From the NCBI GenBank assembly GCA_900548975.1, contig URMS01000021.1, positions 1 through 42,685 of the forward strand: DNA of 42,685 nt. The letters run 5' to 3'. Both the position numbers and the translations under genes were made by a program. The notes beneath the pieces were generated by a model, which saw nothing but the letters and a program-made list of their open reading frames with translations, did not search any database and was not told the DNA's origin. Source of the stretch: an uncultured Porphyromonadaceae bacterium. Lineage in GTDB: Bacteria; Bacteroidota; Bacteroidia; Bacteroidales; Muribaculaceae. This document shows, piece by piece, positions 1-8,240 of this stretch; within the stretch, counting starts at the first letter, position 1, and each line of letters opens with the position of its first letter.

Positions 1-69
1 GAGAATTTTTCGCCTCGGTCCTTAGTATATTACGCTTTTTTGAGGGATTTTATAGCTTAAACTAAAATT

Positions 70-153
70 GAGGTTAGTAATTAGACGTTAGGAGTTAGAA
101 GTTCGCTTTTGAGGCGACAACTTCCAACTCCTAACTTCTAATTTCTAACTCCC
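70..153. repeat. Large inverted repeat built from 7-base units, directly after the GH31 stop
   Basis: Two 34-base arms, 70-103 and 119-152, pair at 29 of 34 positions around a short loop that can add a CGC/GCG stem (104-106 with 114-116). Each arm is itself a run of about four degenerate 7-mers of the type GTTAGRA. The right arm touches the stop codon of the GH31 gene on the minus strand, so the transcript would fold into a long hairpin there. It could act as a 3' end or stabilising structure. No clean T-run follows it, so calling it an intrinsic terminator would be an overstatement. A related array lies at 2686-2710. Confidence 0.75.
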
Positions 154-2604
154 TTAGAGTTTGATTCGGGTTTTGCGGCCGTTATATTTCACTGTTCTGG
201 AGGCGTTGTCCTTGTCAGCGCTTTTGACGGTAAATGTTCGTTCTTTCAGCATGCCGGGGAAATTGCCCTTGTGGTCGGCTATGGTGAGAGTGCGGCTGCC
301 TTCGTCCCAGGTAAAGCGTATGGTCGAGTACATGCCTTTTTCGTAGTTGTAGTTGTCGCCTTCGTCCTCATAGAGCACGAACTCGCCGTTGGCACCGGGA
401 TATACGGTGATATCGAGATTATCCCAGGGTTTTTCGGAGGCATACTGCACGTCGGGCCCGAGAGGAAGGATGCTGCCGGCCCTGACATAGAGCGGAATCG
501 TGAAGATGTCGCACGGTATATCGATTTCGGCACCTCCGTCGATTAGGCGGTTGGTGTGGAAATCCCACCATTTGGTACCGGACGGCAGATATACATCGGC
601 AGTTTTGGCCGCGCGGAAGTCGACATTCTCCACGGTATTGCCTGTTGCGGAGGTGGTTCTGTTCCATCCTGAGTTTTCGTCTTTGGCCGATGTCAGTTCC
701 GGTGTGTATTTGGCTTCAAGAATGGGAGCTGCGAGCAGCTGACGGCCGAACATGAATTCGTCGCCGCGGTTGTGGGTGTTGGCGTCGTCGGGGAAGTCCA
801 TGGGCAGTGCGCGCATGAATGCCGAGCCGCCGGCAGAAACATCCCACGAGGTCGAGTAGATGTAGGGGAGCAGACGGTACCGGAGCTTTATGGCTTCGGC
901 TATGGCGTCGTATACCGGTTCGCCTTTTTCGCCGAACTGATATATTTCGCGGTAGGCATCCGTGCCGTGCGAGCGCATCATGGGAGTGAACAGGCCGAAC
1001 TGAAGCCAGCGAACATACAGTTCCTGATAGAGGGGATTGCGGGTGGCGCTGTTGTCGGCGTAGCTCTTGTTGTAGTCGCCGCAGAAGAAACCGCCGATGT
1101 CGGAATTGACATGCGGATTTCCGGTAAGCGAGAAGTTGAGGGCGGCGGGTACCTGACGGCGCAGGTTGTCCCATGTCGAGGTGACGTCGCCGGTCCATAC
1201 GTTGCAGCCGTAGCGCTGCTGTCCGGTATATCCCGAGCGGGTGAGGATAAATACCCGTCGGGTACTGTCGACGTCGCGCTGATGGTCGTAGACGCCTCCG
1301 ACTGTCATGAGCGGATAGGCGTTGCGCACTTTGCGGAACGATCCGAGGTAGGTGGGAGTATCGAAGTCTTCAGGCTTGGGATCTACGTGGTCGGGCTCGG
1401 TAGAGTCCATCCACCAGCCGTCGATACCCATGGCGTGGAGCCGCGAGAGATTCTGCCAGTAGATGTCGCGTGCCACGGGAGAGTATGCGTCGTACACGCG
1501 TACTCCCGAGGGATAGTCCTTGCGGGGAGGCCAGATGTGGCTGATACCCGACTCGGGCCATGTGACGAAATCGAACAGCAGATCGCGCTCGGCAAGCTCG
1601 CGGTAGCCTTTGGTCTGCGGCCCGAACGACGACCATATCGATATTATGGCGTGTGCGTTGTTGCCGTGTATCTCGTCGATCATTGCCTGGGGATTGTTGA
1701 ACTCGGGATTCATAAACTCCATGGCGTTCCACAGATAGTTGTCGCCCCAGTACTGCCAGTCCTGGATAATGCCGTCGAGGGGCACTCCCAGTTCGCGGTG
1801 GCGACGCACGACTTCGGTTATTTCCTGCTGGCTTTTATAGCGCTCGCGGCTCTGCCAGAAACCGTAGGTCCACAGAGGGAACATGGGCACTTCGCCGGTG
1901 AGATGGCGTATCTGGCGGGTCACACCGTCGGCATTGCCGCCGTACATGAAGTAGTAGTCGACACCCTCGCCGACCTCCGACTCGAAGGATGTGCCGGCAG
2001 GTGTGTCGGAAAAGAGGGTAGGCGAGTAGTTGTCCCATATCATACCCCAGCCTTTGACCGACTGTACCACGGGTATGCCGTCTTCCACATTGCCCGGCAT
2101 GAGAACACGCGATTCGCCACGCTGCGAGAGACGGCCGTTCTCGAGATTTCCGAGTCCGTAGATGGCTTCGTCGGCTTCGAGACCGAAGTCCTGTCTTACT
2201 TTGAGGGCCGGAACACCGGCATCGTCGACATGCTTGAATATGGCATTCCCTTTTTCGGCAAGCAGCTGTTTGCCGTCTTTGGTGAAAAAGCTGATTTCGC
2301 CGTTTGCAAGATTGAGCGAACTCCGCAGACGTGCACTCGACACCTCTACTTTGTCGCCGTCCTTCCGCACTTTGAGCGATACCTTCTCAGGCGAGGCTAT
2401 AATCGAAAGACTCGTGTCGTTCTTGACTTTGTCGACCGGCGTTTTGACAACCCGCACCGATGATGGCGTATAGTAGATTAATTCGATATCTACGGAATCT
2501 GTATGGGCTTTTATACCCCCGGGAGTGTTTTCCCAGGCTAAGCCCCATGTCGGGAAAACAGTCATACCCGCCAGGGCGGCAAGGAAAATGTGATGTTTTT
2601 GCAT
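154..2604 (-). CDS. GH31 family glycoside hydrolase, probable exported alpha-xylosidase
   Basis: An 816-residue GH31 enzyme with a Sec signal peptide (about residues 1-23), a beta-sandwich N-terminal domain, a (beta/alpha)8 barrel from about 240 to 570, and C-terminal beta domains. The nucleophile is Asp400 in WWMDSTEPD. The probable acid/base is Asp473 in WTGDVTSTW. The WWMD(S/A)TEP form of the nucleophile motif is the one usual in the alpha-xylosidase/alpha-glucosidase branch found in Bacteroidota and Cellvibrio. In this context removal of alpha-linked xylose or glucose from xylan side chains is the likely role, but substrate cannot be read from sequence. It lies 100 bases after the GH43 gene and has its own well-formed promoter at 2630-2659, so it can be expressed apart from the long operon. 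The start at 2604 gives the signal peptide immediately. Confidence 0.92.
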   Translation of the reverse strand: MQKHHIFLAALAGMTVFPTWGLAWENTPGGIKAHTDSVDIELIYYTPSSVRVVKTPVDKVKNDTSLSIIASPEKVSLKVRKDGDKVEVSSARLRSSLNLANGEISFFTKDGKQLLAEKGNAIFKHVDDAGVPALKVRQDFGLEADEAIYGLGNLENGRLSQRGESRVLMPGNVEDGIPVVQSVKGWGMIWDNYSPTLFSDTPAGTSFESEVGEGVDYYFMYGGNADGVTRQIRHLTGEVPMFPLWTYGFWQSRERYKSQQEITEVVRRHRELGVPLDGIIQDWQYWGDNYLWNAMEFMNPEFNNPQAMIDEIHGNNAHAIISIWSSFGPQTKGYRELAERDLLFDFVTWPESGISHIWPPRKDYPSGVRVYDAYSPVARDIYWQNLSRLHAMGIDGWWMDSTEPDHVDPKPEDFDTPTYLGSFRKVRNAYPLMTVGGVYDHQRDVDSTRRVFILTRSGYTGQQRYGCNVWTGDVTSTWDNLRRQVPAALNFSLTGNPHVNSDIGGFFCGDYNKSYADNSATRNPLYQELYVRWLQFGLFTPMMRSHGTDAYREIYQFGEKGEPVYDAIAEAIKLRYRLLPYIYSTSWDVSAGGSAFMRALPMDFPDDANTHNRGDEFMFGRQLLAAPILEAKYTPELTSAKDENSGWNRTTSATGNTVENVDFRAAKTADVYLPSGTKWWDFHTNRLIDGGAEIDIPCDIFTIPLYVRAGSILPLGPDVQYASEKPWDNLDITVYPGANGEFVLYEDEGDNYNYEKGMYSTIRFTWDEGSRTLTIADHKGNFPGMLKERTFTVKSADKDNASRTVKYNGRKTRIKL

Positions 2605-2629
2605 AGTTATTTATGTGGAATAAGGTTTA

Positions 2630-2659
2630 CAAAGGTAGGAATATCCGGCATTATGCCAA
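2630..2659 (-). promoter_or_regulatory. Promoter of the GH31 gene (-33 TTG, -7 TACCTTTG)
   Basis: On the minus strand TTG (2659-2657), a 19-base spacer and TACCTTTG (2637-2630) match the Bacteroidota TTG/TAnnTTTG promoter form. The start codon follows about 25 bases downstream. A perfect 11-base palindrome, GGCATTATGCC (2647-2657), fills much of the spacer and touches the -33 element, so it could be an operator. This is the only promoter in the window where I see both boxes. Confidence 0.65.
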
Positions 2660-2685
2660 TATCCCGAGTCCGCTTTTTCATACGA

Positions 2686-2710
2686 AACTCCTAACTTGTA
2701 ACTTCTAATT
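2686..2710. repeat. Degenerate 7-base tandem repeat across the GH43 stop codon
   Basis: Read on the minus strand this is ATTAGAA-GTTACAA-GTTAGGA-GTT, three and a half copies of the same 7-base unit seen at 70-153. It begins inside the last codons of the GH43 gene (stop at 2705-2707) and runs into the spacer before the GH31 promoter. There is a single orientation only, with no opposing arm here. Confidence 0.65.
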
Positions 2711-3688
2711 GTCAGTCCCTTCTATGGGCAGAATATTGCCGTCGGCATCGTATGTTAGCTCGCATACTTTGAGGCTTCGGAGCCACGATTTTCCGCCCGA
2801 AGGCACGCTGTCGTGATGGAAGAGATACCACCGGCCCTTGTACTCGATGATGCTGTGGTGAGTAGTCCATCCTACGACAGGCGTCAGTATCACGCCCTTG
2901 TAGGTAAAAGGACCATAGGGATTGTCTCCCACGGCATAGCACAGCAGGTGGCTGTCGCCGGTTGAGTACGAGAAGTAGTATCGTCCATTGTATTTATGCA
3001 CCCACGAGGCTTCGAAAAAGCGATGGGGATCGCCGGCTTTCAGTGGATTTCCCTCCTCGTCGACAACAACAATCGGCCGGGGCTCTTCGGCGAACTGCAT
3101 CATGTCTTTGGACAGGCGCACACAGCGGCTCGGCAGTGCAGGTTCGTCGCCTTCGGGGAGATATGCGCTTTCAAGAGCCTTGTTGTCGGCATAACGCTGC
3201 AGCTGCCCCCCCCATAGGCCGCCGAAGTAGAGATAGTATTCGCCTTCGTGAGGCAACACGCAGATATCCATGGAGTAGCTTCCCCGTATAGGGTCGGGCA
3301 TGGCTGTGAAAGGACCTTCGGGGCGGTCGGCTACGGCGACACCTATGCGGAAAATATCGTTGCGGTCCTTAAGGGGGAAGTAGAGATAGTAGCGGCCGTC
3401 CTTCTCGGCGCAGTCGCAGTCCCAAAGCTGGCGTCCTGCCCATGGAATATCGGCAATGTCGAGTGCTTTGCCATGGTCTGTGACACGGCCTGTCATGGGG
3501 TCACCGTCGATAGAAAGCACATGCATGTCTTTCATCACATACTGGTCGCCGTTGTCATTTTCCACATTTTCGCATTCCCAGTCGTGGGAGGGATATATGT
3601 ATATGCGGTCGTTGAATACATGCACACTCGGATCGGCCATGTAGTCATCGGGAAAGAGATACCTTTTTTCAGGATTGGTCGGTTTCAT
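2705..3688 (-). CDS. GH43 glycoside hydrolase without signal peptide, probable intracellular beta-xylosidase/arabinofuranosidase
   Basis: A 327-residue, single-domain five-bladed propeller of GH43, about the size of the GH43_1-type enzymes. Catalytic residues are recognisable: base Asp19 in YMADPSV, pKa-modulating Asp141 in SMDICVL, and acid Glu226 in FFEASWV. It starts with MKPTNPEKRY and has no hydrophobic N-terminal segment, unlike almost every other enzyme of the locus. Together with the GPH transporter three genes upstream this suggests it works in the cytoplasm on imported xylo- or arabinoxylo-oligosaccharides. It is the last gene of the long minus-strand unit, 15 bases after the GH10 gene. 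Beta-xylosidase versus alpha-L-arabinofuranosidase cannot be decided from sequence. Confidence 0.88.
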   Translation of the reverse strand: MKPTNPEKRYLFPDDYMADPSVHVFNDRIYIYPSHDWECENVENDNGDQYVMKDMHVLSIDGDPMTGRVTDHGKALDIADIPWAGRQLWDCDCAEKDGRYYLYFPLKDRNDIFRIGVAVADRPEGPFTAMPDPIRGSYSMDICVLPHEGEYYLYFGGLWGGQLQRYADNKALESAYLPEGDEPALPSRCVRLSKDMMQFAEEPRPIVVVDEEGNPLKAGDPHRFFEASWVHKYNGRYYFSYSTGDSHLLCYAVGDNPYGPFTYKGVILTPVVGWTTHHSIIEYKGRWYLFHHDSVPSGGKSWLRSLKVCELTYDADGNILPIEGTDN

Positions 3689-3703
3689 TATAGTGTCGGT
3701 TTA

Positions 3704-4810
3704 TCAGTTCTTGGAAAGAAGTTCATTTGCGAAAGCGGGTTTGAGCCGGTAGTCTCTGTCGAAGGGGAGGGGATAGTCGGTGCGGCCTGTCATGGGCCAG
3801 TCGTTACGCCACGACATGCCGTCGTAGGTGCCCCACAGAGATACTCGCGATATGACGTCGGAGTGGCGCTTGAACAGGTCGATCCACTGGGCCGCACGCT
3901 CGTTCCATGCACGCGACACCTCCTCGGGCAGTCCTTCGGGATAGGGATTGTATTTTTCGTCGAGCTGCACGATGTCGCCCACGTTGGCGCCGGTGAATAC
4001 CGTGGGCAGTACGGTGATGTCCCATTCGGTAATCATCACCTGAACGCCGGTATTGCCGAACGCTACTATCGATTTCTCGAATTCATCGATTTTCGGGTAG
4101 TCCATGCCTATGTGAGCCTGCATGCCGATGCCGTCGATACGGAGGCCGCGGTCGCGCAGATCGTTTACTATTTTGACATAGCGGTCGCGTTTGCCGGGGC
4201 ACGACATGGAGAAATCGTTGATATAAAGCTCCGCGTCGGGATCAGCCTCGTGGGCGTACTCGAATGCCAGCGGAATGAATTCTTCTCCGAGAATATCGTA
4301 GAACGGGCTCGGGCGGTACGATCCGTCATCGAGGATAGCCTCGTTCACCACATCCCAGCCTTTGATACGCCCTTTATAGCGCGATACCATGGTGTGGATG
4401 TGGTTGCGCATGCGTTCGCGGAGCACGTCGGCCGATACGTAGTTGCCGGCCGAATCGCAGGCGAACCACGGCGCGAGCTGCGAGTGCCATATAAGCGTGT
4501 GGCCTATCACTGCCATGCCGTTGCGCTCTCCGTAGTCCACAAATGCGTCGGCATCGTCCCAGAAATATACTCCTTCGGCAGGATTTATCTTCTCGCTTTT
4601 CATGCAGTTTTCGGCTACGATGGCATTGAAGTGCATGGTTACTATCGAGTCGGCCCTGGGATCGAGACCGTTTACATGATCTACAGGAATGGCTGCCCCG
4701 ATGAGGAAATCGTTCTTGAAATGTTCTTTCATTGTCGCGACAGGCTGCTCGCTGGGGCAGGCGCCTGCCGCTATGGTCAGAGGAAGAATGAAACGGATAT
4801 ACTTATTCAT
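3704..4810 (-). CDS. GH10 endo-1,4-beta-xylanase (compact, single domain)
   Basis: A 368-residue GH10 retaining xylanase with a short N-terminal hydrophobic segment ending in AAGAC, which may be a signal peptide with a poor lipobox. The rest is a single (beta/alpha)8 barrel. The acid/base is Glu157 in WDVVNEAI and the nucleophile is Glu262 in MITEWDI; the HTLIWHSQ and QAHIGMD motifs of the family are also present. Without CBM insertions it is much smaller than the second GH10 of the locus (14439-16553), suggesting a periplasmic enzyme that shortens imported xylo-oligosaccharides rather than a surface enzyme. It sits 32 bases after the transporter gene and 15 before the GH43 gene. Confidence 0.93.
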   Translation of the reverse strand: MNKYIRFILPLTIAAGACPSEQPVATMKEHFKNDFLIGAAIPVDHVNGLDPRADSIVTMHFNAIVAENCMKSEKINPAEGVYFWDDADAFVDYGERNGMAVIGHTLIWHSQLAPWFACDSAGNYVSADVLRERMRNHIHTMVSRYKGRIKGWDVVNEAILDDGSYRPSPFYDILGEEFIPLAFEYAHEADPDAELYINDFSMSCPGKRDRYVKIVNDLRDRGLRIDGIGMQAHIGMDYPKIDEFEKSIVAFGNTGVQVMITEWDITVLPTVFTGANVGDIVQLDEKYNPYPEGLPEEVSRAWNERAAQWIDLFKRHSDVISRVSLWGTYDGMSWRNDWPMTGRTDYPLPFDRDYRLKPAFANELLSKN

Positions 4811-4842
4811 TACTTGGGTAGGTATATGATGCGGTTAAAAAA

Positions 4843-6237
4843 TCATTTGTTGTGGCGACGCTCTATTTCGCGGTTGATGTTGTCGATTACATCGTCGTCG
4901 AGTTCGTATTTCGATATTATGAACATCGACAGAAGCAGGAGGGCTGCCGGTATCACTGCTACCAGCCACAATATGCCCTGCTGTGCGAAAGCAGTCTGGT
5001 CGGGGAGTTCTTTATTGAATCCTACAAAAGCGAGTACAAGACCAGGTACAACGCCGCCGAGCGCCATGCCCGCCTTGTAGAATATGCCTGTAAGGGCATT
5101 GACGATGCCCGATATACGGCGCCCGTGGGTATACTCGCCGAAGGATATCACCTCGGGAACAAGCGCCCACATGTAGCCTGTGGCCACAATGATACCGGTC
5201 GATTTTATGAACTGGGCCGTATAGACCATCCACATATGCTGGCGAAGCGACTCTATCATGGATATGGCATACAGAAGCCCCATACCCACTATCGCCGTGG
5301 CAAGGAAGATATAGAACATGCCTTTCTTGCCCACCATTTTCTTTATCGACGGTATCAGCGGCATGAAGATAAATGCCGGAATCGAACCGAGACCCATGAA
5401 GACAGAGAGTTCGCCGGCAGTGCCGTGGAGATTGTAGTTGATGTAGTAGGCACCGGCCGAATTGCTGATGGCCATCAGGCCGAAAGCAGTGATGAAAAAG
5501 AAGGCTATGATACGCAGCGGGCGGTTGTGCACGAATTCCATCCACAGGTCGGTCACTTTGACGTTTTCGGTCTCCTTACTGTCCATAACCACCCGTTCGC
5601 GGCTCTGAGTGAAGCAGAATACGAGCAGTCCGAGGCCTACGAGGCCGTAGATGGTCATGGTGGCGAACCAGGCGCTGTCGCTCATCGACATATCTGTGGT
5701 CTCCGAGGGGTCGAACAGCCGGAGGATTACAGGCAGACCCATGCCCACGGCGAGGCCGCCGACATTGGCCATGAACATGCGTACCGATGTCAGTTTGGTA
5801 ATTTCGGCCGTATCGCGGGTAAGCGAGGCGTTAAGAGCGCCATAGGGCACATTGACGAGGGTGTAGCACATCGACAGGCCCACATATGTTATGTAGGCGT
5901 ACAGGAGCGAGCCCGAAAAACCGTTCCAGAAGCACAGGATGGCAAAGCCGGTGAGGGGTATGCCGCCGAGGATGAGATATGAGCGGTATTTGCCCATGCG
6001 GGGATTGTGTTTGTCGACAAACGCGCCGACAATGGGATCCCAGATTACATCGACGATTCTGACGATAAGGAACATCACAGCCGCTACTGCCGGGTCGAGG
6101 CCGTAGACGTTGGTATAGAAGAAGAGCAAGTACATGCTCACGGTCTGGTATATAAGATTCTGGGCCAGATCGCCGGCGCCGAATCCTATGCACTGGAGCA
6201 TGGATATTTTGCAAAAGCCGTTGTTGGAACTTTGCAT
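4843..6237 (-). CDS. GPH-family sugar:cation symporter (MFS), probable xyloside transporter
   Basis: A 464-residue inner-membrane protein with about twelve hydrophobic segments and no signal peptide. The N-terminal signature RIVDVIWDPIVGAFVD (about residues 60-75) followed by the MGKYRSY loop is characteristic of the glycoside-pentoside-hexuronide:cation symporter family, which includes XynP/XynB-type xyloside and melibiose carriers. Its position between GH97 and a GH10 xylanase, in the same operon as a GH43 lacking a signal peptide, points to import of xylobiose or other short xylosides from periplasm to cytoplasm. Substrate and coupling ion are inferred. The reading frame is intact, with 32-base gaps on both sides. 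Confidence 0.9.
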   Translation of the reverse strand: MQSSNNGFCKISMLQCIGFGAGDLAQNLIYQTVSMYLLFFYTNVYGLDPAVAAVMFLIVRIVDVIWDPIVGAFVDKHNPRMGKYRSYLILGGIPLTGFAILCFWNGFSGSLLYAYITYVGLSMCYTLVNVPYGALNASLTRDTAEITKLTSVRMFMANVGGLAVGMGLPVILRLFDPSETTDMSMSDSAWFATMTIYGLVGLGLLVFCFTQSRERVVMDSKETENVKVTDLWMEFVHNRPLRIIAFFFITAFGLMAISNSAGAYYINYNLHGTAGELSVFMGLGSIPAFIFMPLIPSIKKMVGKKGMFYIFLATAIVGMGLLYAISMIESLRQHMWMVYTAQFIKSTGIIVATGYMWALVPEVISFGEYTHGRRISGIVNALTGIFYKAGMALGGVVPGLVLAFVGFNKELPDQTAFAQQGILWLVAVIPAALLLLSMFIISKYELDDDVIDNINREIERRHNK

Positions 6238-6269
6238 GGTATTGTATTTATGGTATTGTATTTTTAGGT

Positions 6270-8240
6270 TTATTGGTTTGTTCGATTGGTGAGCACGAAA
6301 GCGCCGTTGCGGGGAATGGTCACGCGCACACGGCCCTTTTTGTCGGGTTTTGCCACAGTGGCGCAGCCTTCGAGCATATCGGTGTCGGAGTACAGTGTCA
6401 GTATCTGACCGCGCATTTCCGACGGAATTTCGATATAGGTTTTTACAGGTTCGTCGGCCGCATTAACTCCGGCTATGTAACAGGTGTCGCCATGTCGCCG
6501 TGCCATTATAAGATACCGGCCGGGGTAACCGTCGATGAAGCGGGTGTTGTCCCAGGTTGTCGGTACCGTTTTCATGAAGTCTATGGCCCAGGCAGGAGCA
6601 TCGGTGAGGTTGTTTGGTGCCAGAGCGAAATGCTGCACCGGGCTTTGGAAGAGTACTGCCGTAGCGAGGGCATAAACGTCGGATGTGACGCGCCGCGAGC
6701 CGCCGGGTTCATTGTTCGCTGTATAGTATTTATTAAGAGCACTTCCGCCGAAATCCATGCTTCCGACTGTATTGCGTACCAGCGGATGTATGGTGGCATT
6801 GAAGGCTTCTGCGTCGCAGCTTCCTTGTGAAAAATGTAGATTTTCGCTTGCAAGCACGGCCTCTGCGCTTGCAAAGTTGGGATACATGCGTTCCCAGCCG
6901 CGGGGCAGTGTGCAGCCGTGGAATATCACGAGGATGCCATAGTCGTTGGCATCGGCCAGAATGTCGTGGTACAGGCGCATTGTCTCCTGCTTGTCTCCGC
7001 CGAAGAAGTCGACTTTTATGCCGCGTATGCCGAGCTCCTGCATCCATTTCATCTCACGGCGCCGGGCTACTATGTCGTTCATTATGCCCCGGGGTCCCTG
7101 AGGGGCGTCGTTCCAGCTGCCGTTCGAGTTATACCACAGGAAGAGGTCCACACCGCGTGTCTTGCCGTATTTTGCGAGTTCGGCAATCTTGTCGTGTCCT
7201 ATCTGGGTGTCCCATAAGGCATCTACCAGTACGGTCGAGTAGCCCATGTCGGCTGCGAAATCGATGTATCGTTTCTGCTCGTCGTAGTTGCAGCTCGGGT
7301 CCATTTTTATAATCCAACTCCATACACCTTTGCCGTACTGATACCGGCGCGACGGCTCGTAGAGCGGCCGTACTACATCGAAACTTACTGTAGTTTCGGC
7401 AATGGGTGCGAGATTCTCGCCCACAGTGATGGTGCGCCAGGGAGTGAGTCCGGGAAGTGCGATAGATGCCGAGGTCGATCCGAATCCGTTCTGTTCGCCT
7501 GGTTGAGGAAAGGCGATGGTGTAGAGGACACCCTTGCCTCCCTGGAGATGTGATGCACAGTAATTGCCGGCGATTCCCGTTTCGGATATCAATGTCCAGC
7601 CCTTGCCGCCGTTGTGGAAAAGGCAGGGGAAAGTATAGCCGTTACCCCAGCCGTTTTCGCCTGTGGGAGCATCGGGGGTGTAGGGTGTCTCATAGCTTGG
7701 CGACGTGCGTGCGAATCCGCCCATGGGGCCGCTCTGGGGACACAGGAATGTAGTGGTGCCTTCGGGCATGACGAAGCCAGTGGCTTCGCTGTCGACGATG
7801 CAGCACAGTGTCTCGCCGCGGGGCTTGACCTGATAGCGGAATGCCACATTATTGTCGCTCACTTCGGCGATAACGTCGAAAACCACTCCCGTCGAGTCGG
7901 AAAAGCTGTATACCCGTCGGTTGGCGCGGTAGTCGACATTGCTTTTTTTGATATTGGGCAGGGCATATGTGTCGTTTACTGCTTCGATAGGTGAGACGGC
8001 CGTAAGTGCGAGCCCCGATGTGAAGTCGCCGATATTGGTCTTGAGGCCGAGTGGCGACGGCGCTATGAATTCCTGTCCTCCGAGCGATACGGTGTACATC
8101 GGTTTGCCGGCTTCGCACCCTATCGAGAAGACAGTCCGGCCGTCGGGACTGGCAATGTCCGTATCACCGGCGTACATTGCATCAGGTACCGATGCGATAA
8201 GAGACACAGCTGCCAATAGTATAAGTATGTTTTTTTTCAT
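6270..8240 (-). CDS. GH97 glycoside hydrolase, probable retaining alpha-galactosidase type
   Basis: A 656-residue GH97 protein with a signal peptide (cleavage near residue 24), an N-terminal beta-supersandwich (about 27-290), a barrel (about 300-560) and a C-terminal beta domain. Asp411 in GIKVDFFGGDKQ is in the place expected for the nucleophile of the retaining branch (like the Bacteroides thetaiotaomicron alpha-galactosidase BtGH97b). That distinguishes it from the inverting SusB-type alpha-glucosidases, which use a Glu base elsewhere. An alpha-galactosidase here would fit xylans that carry galactose, but this is an inference. Its ATG overlaps the stop of the SGNH esterase gene by 4 bases, so the two are probably translationally coupled. 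Confidence 0.88.
   Translation of the reverse strand: MKKNILILLAAVSLIASVPDAMYAGDTDIASPDGRTVFSIGCEAGKPMYTVSLGGQEFIAPSPLGLKTNIGDFTSGLALTAVSPIEAVNDTYALPNIKKSNVDYRANRRVYSFSDSTGVVFDVIAEVSDNNVAFRYQVKPRGETLCCIVDSEATGFVMPEGTTTFLCPQSGPMGGFARTSPSYETPYTPDAPTGENGWGNGYTFPCLFHNGGKGWTLISETGIAGNYCASHLQGGKGVLYTIAFPQPGEQNGFGSTSASIALPGLTPWRTITVGENLAPIAETTVSFDVVRPLYEPSRRYQYGKGVWSWIIKMDPSCNYDEQKRYIDFAADMGYSTVLVDALWDTQIGHDKIAELAKYGKTRGVDLFLWYNSNGSWNDAPQGPRGIMNDIVARRREMKWMQELGIRGIKVDFFGGDKQETMRLYHDILADANDYGILVIFHGCTLPRGWERMYPNFASAEAVLASENLHFSQGSCDAEAFNATIHPLVRNTVGSMDFGGSALNKYYTANNEPGGSRRVTSDVYALATAVLFQSPVQHFALAPNNLTDAPAWAIDFMKTVPTTWDNTRFIDGYPGRYLIMARRHGDTCYIAGVNAADEPVKTYIEIPSEMRGQILTLYSDTDMLEGCATVAKPDKKGRVRVTIPRNGAFVLTNRTNQ

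Noticed and set aside
772..2463. Open frame of 563 codons on the plus strand inside the GH31 gene
   Set aside because: It lies antisense to a gene with clear catalytic motifs, has no recognisable domain, and its composition (rich in Val, Gly, Ala, His) is what the opposite strand of a GC-rich coding frame gives.
3248..5080. Open frame of 610 codons on the plus strand across the GH43, GH10 and transporter genes
   Set aside because: It crosses three well-supported minus-strand genes and their spacers and shows no domain or signal. It is a mirror of codon usage. The same holds for the long plus-strand frames at 17468-19390, 19387-21267, 22369-24237 and 25323-26783.
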